From assembly GCA_024760525.1 (NCBI GenBank), contig CP060499.1, positions 4,113,501 through 4,177,500 of the forward strand: DNA of 64,000 nt. The letters run 5' to 3'. Origin of the DNA: Nitrospira sp. Its GTDB lineage: Bacteria > Nitrospirota > Nitrospiria > Nitrospirales > Nitrospiraceae. Below, piece after piece: positions 34,469 to 42,755 of this stretch. The notes beneath the pieces are model-generated. The model was not told the DNA's origin and did no database searches. It saw only the letters and a list, made by a program, of their open reading frames with translations. A program made the position numbers and the translations under genes. Position 1 is the stretch's first letter. Each line of letters opens with the position of its first letter.

Positions 34469-35785
34469 TTATCCTTGAATGACCGCTTGCCGATAGACGA
34501 CATCCAAAGCTTTATCGGCCAAGATCCGTGCTCGCAATTCATCGATGGAGTCCTGGCCACCTGCTTGAATCATTTTTACGAGATCGGCCATCGGCACCCT
34601 CAGTTCCGTGGCCAATCGAGTCACCTCGTTGTTCAGATCTTCCTGGCTCACAGCCAAGCCTTCTTTCTCAGCGATGGCTTCCAGGATCAATCCCGCCTTG
34701 ACACGACGATTCGCTTCTTCACGGTGTTCCTCGCGAATCTTTGTCAGTTCTTCTGCATCAGGTGCGGGGAGGGAGTCGAGAGCTTTCCCCCGCTGCCGTG
34801 CTTGTAATTTCTGCCGCACAATCGTGCTGAGTTCACGTTCCACGAGTGTATCAGGAAGGTCGAAATGATGGGTATCAATCAGGCGTTTGAGAATGACATC
34901 TTTGTAAGACTCCTCGATATCTTTCTTGAGCGCCTTTTCCATTTCACCGCGCAGCTTGTCCTTTAACTCCTGGAGCGATGCGTATGGTCCACAGTCCTTG
35001 GCGAATTCATCGTCAAGAGCCGGAAGCTTTTTGTGTTTGACCCCCTTGATATCGAGACTGAATCTGACTGATTTTCCTGCGACACGCTGATCCGGATGAC
35101 TCACTGGGTAAGTCTGAGGGATGTCTATAATCTCTCCTTCATGTCTTCCAATAAGGTGTGCATCGATTTCAATCCCCAGTAAGGCGGCCTTCGAACCTAC
35201 CCTATGCAGTTGACCTTCTTTCTTCGTGCCTTCCAGAGCGATATCATCCAGAAATCCCTCGAGGTCGACGATGGCATAGTCCCCCTCGGCTAGGACCGTA
35301 CCGGCAGGCGCCGCATCCAACCGAGCCTGTTGCTCACGTAACACCTCGAGAGCACGGTCTACCTGTTCCTCTGCAACGGTACGCTTGTCGGCCGGGAGAG
35401 AAATAGGACTAGGGGCTCTATAACTACGCAGCTCGATCGTGGGTTTGATTTCGACTGTCGCCGTGAAGGTAAATGGAGAATCTTTCTTGATTTTGACCCG
35501 ATCCAGGGGGGGAATATCCACCACGACCGGGTTGATACCGGCTTGTTTGATGGCTCGACCATAGAAATCCGGCACAAGCTTTCGAATCACGTCTTCTTCG
35601 ACTGTTTTGGCATACCGCTTCTCTAGAATAGCCAGGGGGGCCTTTCCTGGTCGAAACCCTGGAATGTGAACTTGACGGTTGAGCTCTAAATACGCACGTG
35701 AAAATTGCTGTGTCACCTCGTCGGCCGGCACCTCGATTTTCAAGGCGCGTTTCATCGGCCCTAGCTCGGTCACTTCCATTTTCAT
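34469..35785 (-). CDS. tig: Trigger factor
   Basis: From the ATG at 35785 (MKMEVTELGPMKRALKIEVP) the protein has 438 residues, normal for trigger factor. The ribosome-binding N-terminal domain includes the signature region PGFRPGKAPLAIL. A FKBP-type isomerase domain follows at about 150-240 (GDYAIVDLEGFLDDIAL), then the helical C-terminal chaperone domain. The longer frame from 35860 overlaps the tRNA-Leu gene and is rejected. The tRNA ends only 35 bases upstream, so both may come from one precursor. Confidence 0.97.
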   Translation of the reverse strand: MKMEVTELGPMKRALKIEVPADEVTQQFSRAYLELNRQVHIPGFRPGKAPLAILEKRYAKTVEEDVIRKLVPDFYGRAIKQAGINPVVVDIPPLDRVKIKKDSPFTFTATVEIKPTIELRSYRAPSPISLPADKRTVAEEQVDRALEVLREQQARLDAAPAGTVLAEGDYAIVDLEGFLDDIALEGTKKEGQLHRVGSKAALLGIEIDAHLIGRHEGEIIDIPQTYPVSHPDQRVAGKSVRFSLDIKGVKHKKLPALDDEFAKDCGPYASLQELKDKLRGEMEKALKKDIEESYKDVILKRLIDTHHFDLPDTLVERELSTIVRQKLQARQRGKALDSLPAPDAEELTKIREEHREEANRRVKAGLILEAIAEKEGLAVSQEDLNNEVTRLATELRVPMADLVKMIQAGGQDSIDELRARILADKALDVVYRQAVIQG

Positions 35786-35820
35786 TGTCAGAATCTGGCT
35801 CCCTCGAAGGATTGAAGTAG

Positions 35821-35903
35821 TGGTGCGAGAGGGGGGACTTGAACCCCCACGGTTGCCCACGAGATCCTAAGTCTCGCGCGTCTGCCAGTTCCGCCACTCT
35901 CGC
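35821..35903 (-). tRNA. tRNA-Leu(UAG)
   Basis: The acceptor strands GCGAGAG and CTCTCGC pair exactly, with discriminator A and encoded CCA at 35821-35823. The anticodon stem CGAGA/TCTCG holds the loop CTTAGGA, anticodon UAG. The variable arm and T-arm TTCAAGT are typical of a class II leucine tRNA. The gene lies directly upstream of tig on the same strand. Confidence 0.97.
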
Positions 35904-35967
35904 ACAGTGGAGAACGTCTGCGAGGCTGTCACCGTAAGACAGCGAAAACACGCGATGTCGTATAGCG

Positions 35968-35996
35968 TTGTACCGTCGAAGATATGCAAGTGTCAA
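35968..35996 (-). promoter_or_regulatory. Probable promoter of tRNA-Leu(UAG)-tig-clpP-clpX
   Basis: On the minus strand a perfect TTGACA (35991-35996) is followed after 17 bases by GTACAA (35968-35973). It lies about 65 bases upstream of the tRNA. The -10 is weak, so the exact box is uncertain. The rest of the 341-base gap 35904-36244 holds this promoter and the tRNA-Ser promoter, and no gene. Confidence 0.5.
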
Positions 35997-36191
35997 CCCA
36001 TACGACCGGGGGTACTCCATCCCTAGTAGGAATGGTTCGGTCAGACAGGTTGGTCCCCTCATCGATTTCTTTGGACGGAGAGCACTCTCTTCTTTCCTGC
36101 TCTCTGTGGTGCAACTCAACAGAGGATTGTCTCGAGCCAAGAATCACCTTTTGGCCAGCTCGCAACCGACGCAACGGCTAGACCGTCCGCC

Positions 36192-36220
36192 TTGCCGGTC
36201 ATGAACACGCATGCTAAGAT
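36192..36220 (+). promoter_or_regulatory. Promoter of tRNA-Ser(GGA)
   Basis: TTGCCG (36192-36197) and TAAGAT (36215-36220) are separated by 17 bases and end 24 bases before the mature tRNA. The same -10 sequence is used before the M24 peptidase gene. Confidence 0.6.
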
Positions 36221-36244
36221 GCCACCCTTTACACTTCTCGACGC

Positions 36245-36334
<90 letters not shown>

Positions 36335-36439
36335 TACCGCACTTCGTGTGTATCGCCCGCTCTTTGATCGTTGGATCGTATTGTTACGGGCGGATGACAG
36401 CTGCATGTGTGGACTGTTGGAGAGCCTAGCGTGAGAATA

Positions 36440-36540
36440 GGGGCTGGGCCCTGTGCAATAGAACCCTGTGAACCCCGCCAGGTCCGGAAGGAAGCAACGG
36501 TAAGCAGCCAGTTCTGTGTGCCGCAGGATCACCTGGCCCC
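36440..36540 (+). ncRNA. ffs: Signal recognition particle RNA (4.5S, small bacterial type)
   Basis: The conserved SRP domain IV loop AGGTCCGGAAGGAAGCA is at about 36480-36496. The ends GGGGCTGGG (36440-36448) and CCTGGCCCC (36532-36540) pair to close a single long hairpin of about 101 nucleotides. A T-run at 36544-36549 directly follows, so the closing helix doubles as the terminator. With Ffh it targets membrane proteins to the translocon. The pairing of ffs with dnaX-ybaB-recR downstream is common in bacteria. Confidence 0.95.
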
Positions 36541-36649
36541 ACTGTTTTTTATCAGACGCGTTGAAAAACCCCCAAACTGCTCCGATGACCCAAGTCTCGT
36601 ATCTGCATCACTCCTGGAATATCGCTCACCATAGGGAGTAAAGCATCCA

Positions 36650-38446
36650 TTGGACTACCAAGTCTCCGCGCGAAAATACCGGCCCGGCACGTTTGACGAT
36701 GTGATTGGGCAGCCTCATGTCGTCCAGACGCTGATGAACGCGGTTTCAACCAAGCGGATCGCTCACGCCTACCTCTTTTCCGGCACGCGCGGCGTGGGGA
36801 AAACGACCGTCGCGCGTATCCTCGCGAAGGCGCTCAACTGCGAACGAGGGCTGACCAGTCGTCCGTGCGACACGTGCGAAAACTGCCGCGAGATTGCGCA
36901 AGGGAGCTCCGTCGACGTGATCGAGATTGACGGCGCGTCCAATACCGGCGTGGACGATGTTCGCGAGATCCGCGAGAACGTCAAATTCTCGCCGTTTCGC
37001 GGTCAGTTTCGAGTCTATATCATCGACGAAGTTCACATGCTCTCAAATTCTGCCTTCAATGCCCTGTTGAAGACACTCGAAGAACCGCCGGCCCATGTGG
37101 TCTTCATTTTTGCGACAACGGAAATTCACAAGATCCCTGCGACGATTCTTTCTCGATGCCAGCATTATAATTTTCGGCGGATTGCCAGGACCGAAATCAT
37201 CGAACGCCTTCGACACGTGGCTGTCCAGGACGGGTTGGCACTCGAGGAACGAAGCTTCGTAGCCCTGGCTCGTGCCAGTGAAGGAAGTATGCGAGATGCT
37301 CTGAGTCTGCTCGATCAGGCAATTGCGTATGGCGGGAAGACCATCCGGCACACGGATCTCGAAGTGCTATTGGGCGCAGTGCCACAAGAGCTGGTGCAGG
37401 GGCTCATCGGAGCCATGATCACCCAAGACAGCCCCACCGCTCTAGCCAGTCTGGCGAATTTGTTGGACCAGGGACATGACTTGCGCGCATTTTGCGCCGA
37501 AGTGGTGGAACACCTCCGCAATTTGCTTGTGGCGGCAGTCGTTCCTGGCGCACGAGAGTTGCAGAGTTTGATCGAAACATCGGATGAAGATCTGAAGCAG
37601 CTTTCGATGGATGCCAAGACGCTGACTCCGGAACAGCTTCAGGAACTGCTCGCAATCTTCCTCCAGGCGGAAGATTCGTTACGATTCAGCGCTCATCCTC
37701 GATTTGTTATGGAGACTGCAGCGGTTCGGGCCACGCGATTGCTGCGCCAACGAGAGAGTGTCGTGGCCCGGCCGCTCCCGACAGGGCCGTCTTCGAGCCA
37801 TAAACTTTCGGTTGCGCCTGAAGCACAGAAGACTGCGCCATCGACACCGCCTCTCCCGACTGTGCGCCAGGACGTATCTCTCGCCTCAGCATCGGTCTCT
37901 AAACCTCCCTCATCCGAGGTAGGAAAGGACGAAGAGCGTGCGAATGCACCCGCTCCATCCCACAAGCTCGTCACCGATACGACAACAACCACCTCGATTC
38001 CTCACCTTCCCACAACCGTCGGCCCACAACCGACACTGCAATGGGAATCAGTCCAAGAAGAGGTCGCAGCGTCATTTCCAAACATCGCGCCCTTCCTGGA
38101 AGCCGGTCGGTTTATCGGGATGGAAGGCGGCTTCGTCACCATCGGGTTTGCCAGGCAGGCAACCCTGGCCAGGGGCAGACTGGAGAAGGAAGAGAATCTC
38201 CACGTGTTAGCAAAGCTGTGTGAGCAGCAATTGGGGCACGCCGTGCGGGTTCGCATCGTTGAACTCACCGACACGCATCCACCGGGGCCGACCATGGCGC
38301 AAGCACGAGCAGCCAAGGAACAAGAGCAGCGGTTGGTGTTATTCGAACGTGCGAAGGCAAATCCGACGGTCAAGCAGGCACTTGAGATATTCGGCGTCGA
38401 GTTAGCCGATGTTCGTACCATAGCCCAACAGGAGGCAAGCGAATGA
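36650..38446 (+). CDS. dnaX: DNA polymerase III subunits gamma/tau
   Basis: The 598-residue protein begins at a TTG (DYQVSARKYRPGTFDDVIGQ follows), with GGGAGT 12 bases upstream; no ATG is available in the family position. It has Walker A SGTRGVGKTTVARIL, the four-cysteine zinc module around CERGLTSRPCDTCENC, Walker B in YIIDEVHML, and the SRC motif LSRCQHYNF. The middle (360-460) is Pro/Ser/Thr-rich, and the end is a tau-like domain. It loads the sliding clamp. I did not find a clear slippery site for a gamma frameshift. Overlaps ybaB by four bases. Confidence 0.96.
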   Translation: MDYQVSARKYRPGTFDDVIGQPHVVQTLMNAVSTKRIAHAYLFSGTRGVGKTTVARILAKALNCERGLTSRPCDTCENCREIAQGSSVDVIEIDGASNTGVDDVREIRENVKFSPFRGQFRVYIIDEVHMLSNSAFNALLKTLEEPPAHVVFIFATTEIHKIPATILSRCQHYNFRRIARTEIIERLRHVAVQDGLALEERSFVALARASEGSMRDALSLLDQAIAYGGKTIRHTDLEVLLGAVPQELVQGLIGAMITQDSPTALASLANLLDQGHDLRAFCAEVVEHLRNLLVAAVVPGARELQSLIETSDEDLKQLSMDAKTLTPEQLQELLAIFLQAEDSLRFSAHPRFVMETAAVRATRLLRQRESVVARPLPTGPSSSHKLSVAPEAQKTAPSTPPLPTVRQDVSLASASVSKPPSSEVGKDEERANAPAPSHKLVTDTTTTTSIPHLPTTVGPQPTLQWESVQEEVAASFPNIAPFLEAGRFIGMEGGFVTIGFARQATLARGRLEKEENLHVLAKLCEQQLGHAVRVRIVELTDTHPPGPTMAQARAAKEQEQRLVLFERAKANPTVKQALEIFGVELADVRTIAQQEASE

Positions 38447-38766
38447 AAAATCCTTTCGGCAACATGAACAACATCCTCAAACAAGCCCAGGCCATGCAGG
38501 AGCAAATGGCCAAGATACAGGAGCAGGCGGCATCGAAAACCGCCAGCGGGACGGCGGGCGGTGGGATTGTCACGGTGACGGCGAATGGTGCGATGCAGAT
38601 CGTCAGCGTGGTCATCGATCCCGAAGTCGTCAAAAGCGGCGATGTCGATATGCTCCAGGATCTCGTGGTGGCCGCGACGAATGAGGCGCTCCGAAAAGCC
38701 AAGGAGTTGATGGAGGGCGAAATGAAAGCGCTGACCGGCGGGATGAAAATCCCGGGCCTTTTCTGA
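38443..38766 (+). CDS. ybaB: YbaB/EbfC nucleoid-associated protein
   Basis: The 107-residue protein begins MKNPFGNMNNILKQAQAMQE. It continues with the conserved GGIVTVTANGAMQIVSVVID and DLVVAATNEALRKAKEL. It is a small DNA-binding dimer. It sits between dnaX and recR, overlapping both by a few bases (ATGA-type junctions), which is the classical dnaX-ybaB-recR operon. Confidence 0.96.
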   Translation: MKNPFGNMNNILKQAQAMQEQMAKIQEQAASKTASGTAGGGIVTVTANGAMQIVSVVIDPEVVKSGDVDMLQDLVVAATNEALRKAKELMEGEMKALTGGMKIPGLF

Positions 38767-39368
38767 TGGCCGTCGATCAACAAGGGCTGTTGGCCAGATT
38801 GATCAAGGAACTGGTCCGTCTCCCGGGAATCGGCCACAAGAGCGCGCAGCGTCTGGCTTTTCACCTCATGAAAGCTGAACGGGAAGACGCCTTGCGCTTG
38901 GCGGATGCCATACGGGCGGTGAAGGATGGGCTGGCGTTTTGCAGAAGCTGCCGGAATATCGCCGAAGGGGATTTGTGCGAGTTTTGTCTTGACCCTAAAC
39001 GCGATCGTACGAAGATATTTGTCGTTGAGGAACCGAGCACCCTCTATGCTGTTGAACGCGCCGGCGCCTATCGTGGGCTGTATCACGTTCTGTTGGGCGC
39101 GCTTTCGCCGCTCGACGGCGTAGGTCCTGGAGATATCAAAGCTGACGAACTCATTGAGCGTGTGAAACTCGGAGGGGTCGAAGAAATCATTCTTGCAACG
39201 AACCCCACCATTGAAGGAGAAGCCACCGCAATTTACCTCACCCGGTTGCTCAAGCCGTTCGGTGTGCGTGTTTCTCGAATCGCCTATGGAATTCCCGTGG
39301 GCATGGACATTGAGTATGCGGACGAAGTGACGTTGCTGAAATCGATCGAAGGTCGGCGGGATTTGTAA
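38766..39368 (+). CDS. recR: Recombination protein RecR
   Basis: The 200-residue protein has the N-terminal helix-hairpin-helix (LVRLPGIGHKSAQRLAFH), the C4 zinc finger CRSCRNIAEGDLCEFC, and a Toprim domain with VVEEPSTLYAVERAG and LATNPTIEGEATAIYL. With RecO it loads RecA at single-strand gaps. The start overlaps the ybaB stop, so translation is coupled. Confidence 0.97.
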   Translation: MAVDQQGLLARLIKELVRLPGIGHKSAQRLAFHLMKAEREDALRLADAIRAVKDGLAFCRSCRNIAEGDLCEFCLDPKRDRTKIFVVEEPSTLYAVERAGAYRGLYHVLLGALSPLDGVGPGDIKADELIERVKLGGVEEIILATNPTIEGEATAIYLTRLLKPFGVRVSRIAYGIPVGMDIEYADEVTLLKSIEGRRDL

Positions 39369-39381
39369 TGTTCGGTCCTCG

Positions 39382-39410
39382 TTGACCGCCCTCATTCAGG
39401 CTGGTATAGT
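39382..39410 (+). promoter_or_regulatory. Strong promoter of the DksA-like gene
   Basis: TTGACC (39382-39387) and TATAGT (39405-39410) are exactly 17 bases apart. A transcription start near 39417 leaves a 19-base leader before the ATG at 39436 and excludes the in-frame upstream start at 39382. Confidence 0.7.
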
Positions 39411-39435
39411 TTGCTGTTTTTCTCGCACGTGGAAC

Positions 39436-39891
39436 ATGGCTATGAAAGCACGCCCGTCCAGTAAACGCGCTCCTTCGACCAAATCGCCGAGCACGGCGCG
39501 CGCCAAAGGCTCGGTGAAGAGCCGGAAGGCACCTGCCAAGAACGCGAAATACCCTGACATCCGCCGTGACCTTGAACGCCAGCGCGAGGCAATTCTGAAT
39601 GAGGTCGGGGAAGTGCTGACGCATCGCGGCGATCTCGAGGCATTTCCCGACGTCAGCGACCAAGCGTCCGCCGAAGTGGATCAGAATTTTTCCATGCGAA
39701 TTCGCGAGCGCGAGCGGAAGTTGCTCAAGAAGATCGACGAAGCCTTGGAACGGATGAATGCCGCGACCTATGGGATTTGCGAACACTGCGGCGGGGACAT
39801 CCCTTACAAGCGGCTCAAAGCCCGTCCCGTGACCACACTCTGCATCGAGTGTAAAACCCTCCAGGAACAGCAGGAACGGGCTCGAGGCTGA
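39436..39891 (+). CDS. dksA: DksA/TraR-family zinc-finger transcription factor
   Basis: From the ATG at 39436 the protein has 151 residues. A basic Lys/Arg/Ser/Pro-rich N-terminal tail of about 40 residues precedes the coiled-coil (RRDLERQREAILNEVGEVL and SMRIRERERKLLKKIDEALE). The C-terminal C4 zinc finger reads CEHCGGDIPYKRLKARPVTT then CIEC. Such proteins bind the secondary channel of RNA polymerase and mediate ppGpp responses. The basic tail is not part of DksA in E. coli. Confidence in the family is high; equivalence to DksA itself is not proven. Confidence 0.9.
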   Translation: MAMKARPSSKRAPSTKSPSTARAKGSVKSRKAPAKNAKYPDIRRDLERQREAILNEVGEVLTHRGDLEAFPDVSDQASAEVDQNFSMRIRERERKLLKKIDEALERMNAATYGICEHCGGDIPYKRLKARPVTTLCIECKTLQEQQERARG

Positions 39892-39911
39892 GCTTGTTTT
39901 CTCTTCGCAGA

Positions 39912-40658
39912 TTAAAAATGCAGAGCGACTCCGCCCACCAGATGAATTGTTGAAATGCTATAACGTTCCCAATAGAAGTCCGTTTCATACTTGAACGTAT
40001 GCCAGCCCTGTGTCCATTTGGCTTCGCCGAAGAGGGCTAGGTACTTGATCACAAAGAACTTGATGCCTCCTAATCCCTGAAAACAAGGGGAGTAGCTGGT
40101 CTCTTCGTAGCTTCCCGCTGAGAGGCGGGCTCGTTGCACACCCCCTCCAATACCCACATAGGGATACCATCGCCCCTGCGGCATTTCTGCCGTGGCTCGG
40201 ATCGGATATCGGAACAGCAGATTGAACGTCATATTGTCGATCGCGAATTCCTTCCGGGAGATGGGCCCTATGAATCCAAGCGGCATTCCACTGATTAAGA
40301 ATGTTCCAACTGCCGGGAGCACCTGCCCCGCCGGAACATCTGCGGTAAACCTGGTCCAATCGATTTCTAATCCGATTTGCGGCTGCCAGCTGTATTTTCT
40401 GGGCACATGCCAGGCAGTGAGTTTGCCACCAAACGTTCCGGAATCTTCAAAACGGAGATTCGTTCCTTTACCATCGATTGGCTCTACCATCCCTGTAGAA
40501 ACATTTATTAGTATGTTGTTCTGAAATGTGGTGTCGCCATGAAACGCCCATCCTCCATATCCCCCGACTGAAAATTCCCAGTTTCGTTCCGCAGCTGCCG
40601 GTATAGTTTCATTCCAAAAACACGCGGCAAGAAGGCCACACCAGATTGCATGACGCAT
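39912..40658 (-). CDS. Outer-membrane beta-barrel protein
   Basis: The 248-residue protein has a signal peptide (MRHAIWCGLLAACFWNETIP, with AAAE as a likely cleavage end) and then alternating amphipathic strands such as WEFSVGGYGGWAFHGDT, WQPQIGLEIDWTRF and YPYVGIGGGVQRARL. It ends in an aromatic, HLVGGVALHF, the typical outer-membrane insertion signal. It resembles small OmpW/OmpA-type barrels of about eight strands. The ligand or role is unknown. It converges with the dksA-like gene. Confidence 0.8.
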   Translation of the reverse strand: MRHAIWCGLLAACFWNETIPAAAERNWEFSVGGYGGWAFHGDTTFQNNILINVSTGMVEPIDGKGTNLRFEDSGTFGGKLTAWHVPRKYSWQPQIGLEIDWTRFTADVPAGQVLPAVGTFLISGMPLGFIGPISRKEFAIDNMTFNLLFRYPIRATAEMPQGRWYPYVGIGGGVQRARLSAGSYEETSYSPCFQGLGGIKFFVIKYLALFGEAKWTQGWHTFKYETDFYWERYSISTIHLVGGVALHF

Positions 40659-40780
40659 AAAGGATCCTCCAGGGCAAGAAGTTGACCGCTCATCATCTTA
40701 ATAGTAATGAATAAGAACTACTAGATATTACCGATTTTATGCGACACGCAAAATCGGTATGGAAGTGAGCGCGGCGGAAG

Positions 40781-41929
40781 TTATCTTTTCAAGGCGTTGA
40801 TACGCTCCTTGACGTGCGCGACGCGGTCCGTTTCTTCGGGAACCCCTTCTACGATGGCAAGGTAGGTTTCGTATTCGGAGAGGGCGCGCTTGGGATTCGT
40901 CGTTTCAGACGCTTCGGCAAGGTTGTACCGGGCGAGAGCATAGTTGGGGCGAAGAACGATCGCTCGTTCAAACGAGCTTAAGCCGGCGGCTTTATCACCG
41001 AGTTTGACCTGAACCGTTCCGAGGTTGTTCAGCACTTCGGGGATGTTGGGTCTGAGAGCAAGCGATTCCAGCAACTCTGTTTTCGCTTTTTCGAATTGAC
41101 CCTTCGCTTGCCAAGCGACTCCCAGTTTATGTCGCGCTTCGGCAAGCCACACCTTGTTGGTGAACCCGCTGGTAATGGCTTTCTGGTAGGCGTCGGCCGC
41201 GATGTCATAGTTTTTTTCACCGCAATAGGCGAGCTGCGCGGCTTGGCCACGTGCGAATTGCTGCAAAGACGCGAACGGTTCCTTGTCCTCGGTTCCTTGA
41301 CTCTCCATCTTCTGTCCTCCCTTGCCTCCTGTCGGAGTGCGAAGCCGATCAAGAAACTCCCGCCGGTATGGGGAAAACAGCCGTACATACGGGTCAATGG
41401 TGAAGGAAGCTTGGAGCAACATCGGATGCTCTCGCAGACTTGTGACGAGATACTGGGTCGTGCTTTTCTCGTCGCCGGTTTCCAGGAGAGCACTGCTCTC
41501 CATGTTCGTTCTCGTTTCCAATTCGGCTACGTTCAAGTAGAACTCGAGTGACGGCTTCAGCTGCGAGAGTGTTTGCCGGAGCACTGAATATGGCTGAAGG
41601 TCCAATCCTCGGGGGAACGTGAAGAGCGCTCCGACCAGGACACCGTCTTCGTCGAAGAAATAGGATTCCTCTCCATGCGAGGCGCTCTTCTCCAACGAAA
41701 TCGTGAGTTCGCGGCCTGCTCCCCAGTCTCTCGATGTGTTCGTCGTGGGAGGATGCTTTTTTAGGAATTCGGCCTTGTGCTCGCAGAGTGCCGTCGAAGC
41801 GAGCAGAACGAGATCGGTTTTTGAGGGAGGGAGTGGGGGCCGAACGGGGGCGGCGGGACTGCTGCACCCGATCGTAAGACCCAACATGACCAACAAGCCG
41901 GCTGAAGGCAGGTATCTTAAGAAACTCAT
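40781..41929 (-). CDS. TPR-repeat lipoprotein
   Basis: The 382-residue protein has a lipobox (LVMLGLTIGCSS, Cys at about residue 22), so the mature form is lipid-anchored. Residues about 30-220 form a mixed domain I do not recognise. Residues 240-370 are tetratricopeptide repeats: DIAADAYQKAITSGFTNKVW, KAKTELLESLALRPNIPEVL and GLSSFERAIVLRPNYALARY. TPRs scaffold protein contacts, here in the periplasm or under the outer membrane. No partner is evident. Confidence 0.85.
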   Translation of the reverse strand: MSFLRYLPSAGLLVMLGLTIGCSSPAAPVRPPLPPSKTDLVLLASTALCEHKAEFLKKHPPTTNTSRDWGAGRELTISLEKSASHGEESYFFDEDGVLVGALFTFPRGLDLQPYSVLRQTLSQLKPSLEFYLNVAELETRTNMESSALLETGDEKSTTQYLVTSLREHPMLLQASFTIDPYVRLFSPYRREFLDRLRTPTGGKGGQKMESQGTEDKEPFASLQQFARGQAAQLAYCGEKNYDIAADAYQKAITSGFTNKVWLAEARHKLGVAWQAKGQFEKAKTELLESLALRPNIPEVLNNLGTVQVKLGDKAAGLSSFERAIVLRPNYALARYNLAEASETTNPKRALSEYETYLAIVEGVPEETDRVAHVKERINALKR

Positions 41930-41993
41930 GACCGAATCCCTACTAAGAGGGACAATACACGATTTGAGGGGGTCTTGGCGAAGAGGAAACGAA

Positions 41994-42023
41994 GAGGCCC
42001 ACTCCTTTGCAAGAGTGGGCCTC
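41994..42023 (-). terminator. Hairpin terminator after the small lipoprotein gene
   Basis: GAGGCCCACTC (41994-42004) pairs perfectly over 11 bases with GAGTGGGCCTC (42013-42023), with an eight-base loop. It lies 26 bases after the stop of the gene at 42050-42391. On that strand it is followed by TTCGTTTCC. Confidence 0.8.
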
Positions 42024-42049
42024 GGCTTTCGCGAATTGACCGGCTGAGG

Positions 42050-42391
42050 TTAGCGGCGTTGTGCGTCTAGCATATTGTCTTCTGCCGTGTACCCGCTGAG
42101 ATACGAGAACCCGCTAGAGAGCGTGTACAAAGGCCGATTAATCCCGTAGTCGAACGCTTGGCCTATCGGATGTGAAACGAACCCGAGCCAACGCAGAGGG
42201 TGATCGTTCACGGCTGAACCAGCAGCCGGGTCTGAATAGACCAGTGCAGTGCTATCCAGAATGTTGTAAATGCTCGTCGGGGGCGTGTATTCCCTATCAT
42301 CGGCGCCGGCACGTTGTTGGTGGGTTGTGCTGCAACCAGCTGCCACCATAACCAGCATCGTGATACCGACAACCGTCGACGTTGCTCTCAT
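42050..42391 (-). CDS. Small lipoprotein, hypothetical
   Basis: The 113-residue protein has a signal peptide with a lipobox (LVMVAAGCSTT, Cys near residue 20). The mature part contains DHPLRWLGFVSHPIGQAFDY, suggesting an envelope-attached amphipathic domain, and ends in TAEDNMLDAQRR. I do not recognise the family. A strong terminator follows it, so it is a single-gene unit. Confidence 0.7.
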   Translation of the reverse strand: MRATSTVVGITMLVMVAAGCSTTHQQRAGADDREYTPPTSIYNILDSTALVYSDPAAGSAVNDHPLRWLGFVSHPIGQAFDYGINRPLYTLSSGFSYLSGYTAEDNMLDAQRR

Positions 42392-42565
42392 AACATTACC
42401 TCGCTTGTTTTGGAGCTCACCACGGAAATTCTCAAGTCAGACACGTTTCGCACAATCAGAAGTGTAGCCGACATCCTCATTTCTGTCCAGAATCCGAGGC
42501 GTTGGCTCCAACCTATTCAGTCAGTATTTCTGAGGAGTTAGAGAGGAAGCGGGAGCGGGAGAACA

Positions 42566-42640
42566 TGGTGGGCGATACAGGTATCGAACCTGTGGCCTCT
42601 TCCGTGTGAAGGAAGCGCTCTACCACTGAGCTAATCGCCC
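42566..42640 (-). tRNA. tRNA-Val(CAC)
   Basis: The acceptor strands GGGCGAT and ATCGCCC pair, with discriminator A and an encoded CCA at 42566-42568. The anticodon stem CTTCC/GGAAG holds the loop TTCACAC, anticodon CAC. The D-arm (TTAGCTCAGTGGTAGAGC) and T-arm (TTCGATA) are canonical. Confidence 0.97.
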
Positions 42641-42651
42641 GACCGCAGGAG

Positions 42652-42681
42652 AGTCTAGCACGAGATTTCGGCGTGGTTCAA
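42652..42681 (-). promoter_or_regulatory. Promoter of tRNA-Val(CAC)
   Basis: On the minus strand TTGAAC (42676-42681) and TAGACT (42652-42657) are 18 bases apart, ending 11 bases before the tRNA. Its -35 lies only 14 bases from the -35 of the divergent trmFO promoter. Confidence 0.65.
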
Positions 42682-42695
42682 CGCTGTCTCTCTCC

Positions 42696-42725
42696 TTGAC
42701 TTCACCAAAAGACGGTTTCTAGAAT
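42696..42725 (+). promoter_or_regulatory. Promoter of trmFO-xerC-hslV-hslU
   Basis: TTGACT (42696-42701) and TAGAAT (42720-42725) are 18 bases apart. The start site near 42732 leaves room for the AAGGA ribosome site at 42742-42746. Confidence 0.65.
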
Positions 42726-42755
42726 GAGCGCCTTTCACGGCAAGGAATGTCGATC

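Noticed and set aside
36650..38446. Programmed frameshift in dnaX
   Set aside because: No A-rich slippery heptamer followed by a stable hairpin was seen near the gamma/tau boundary.
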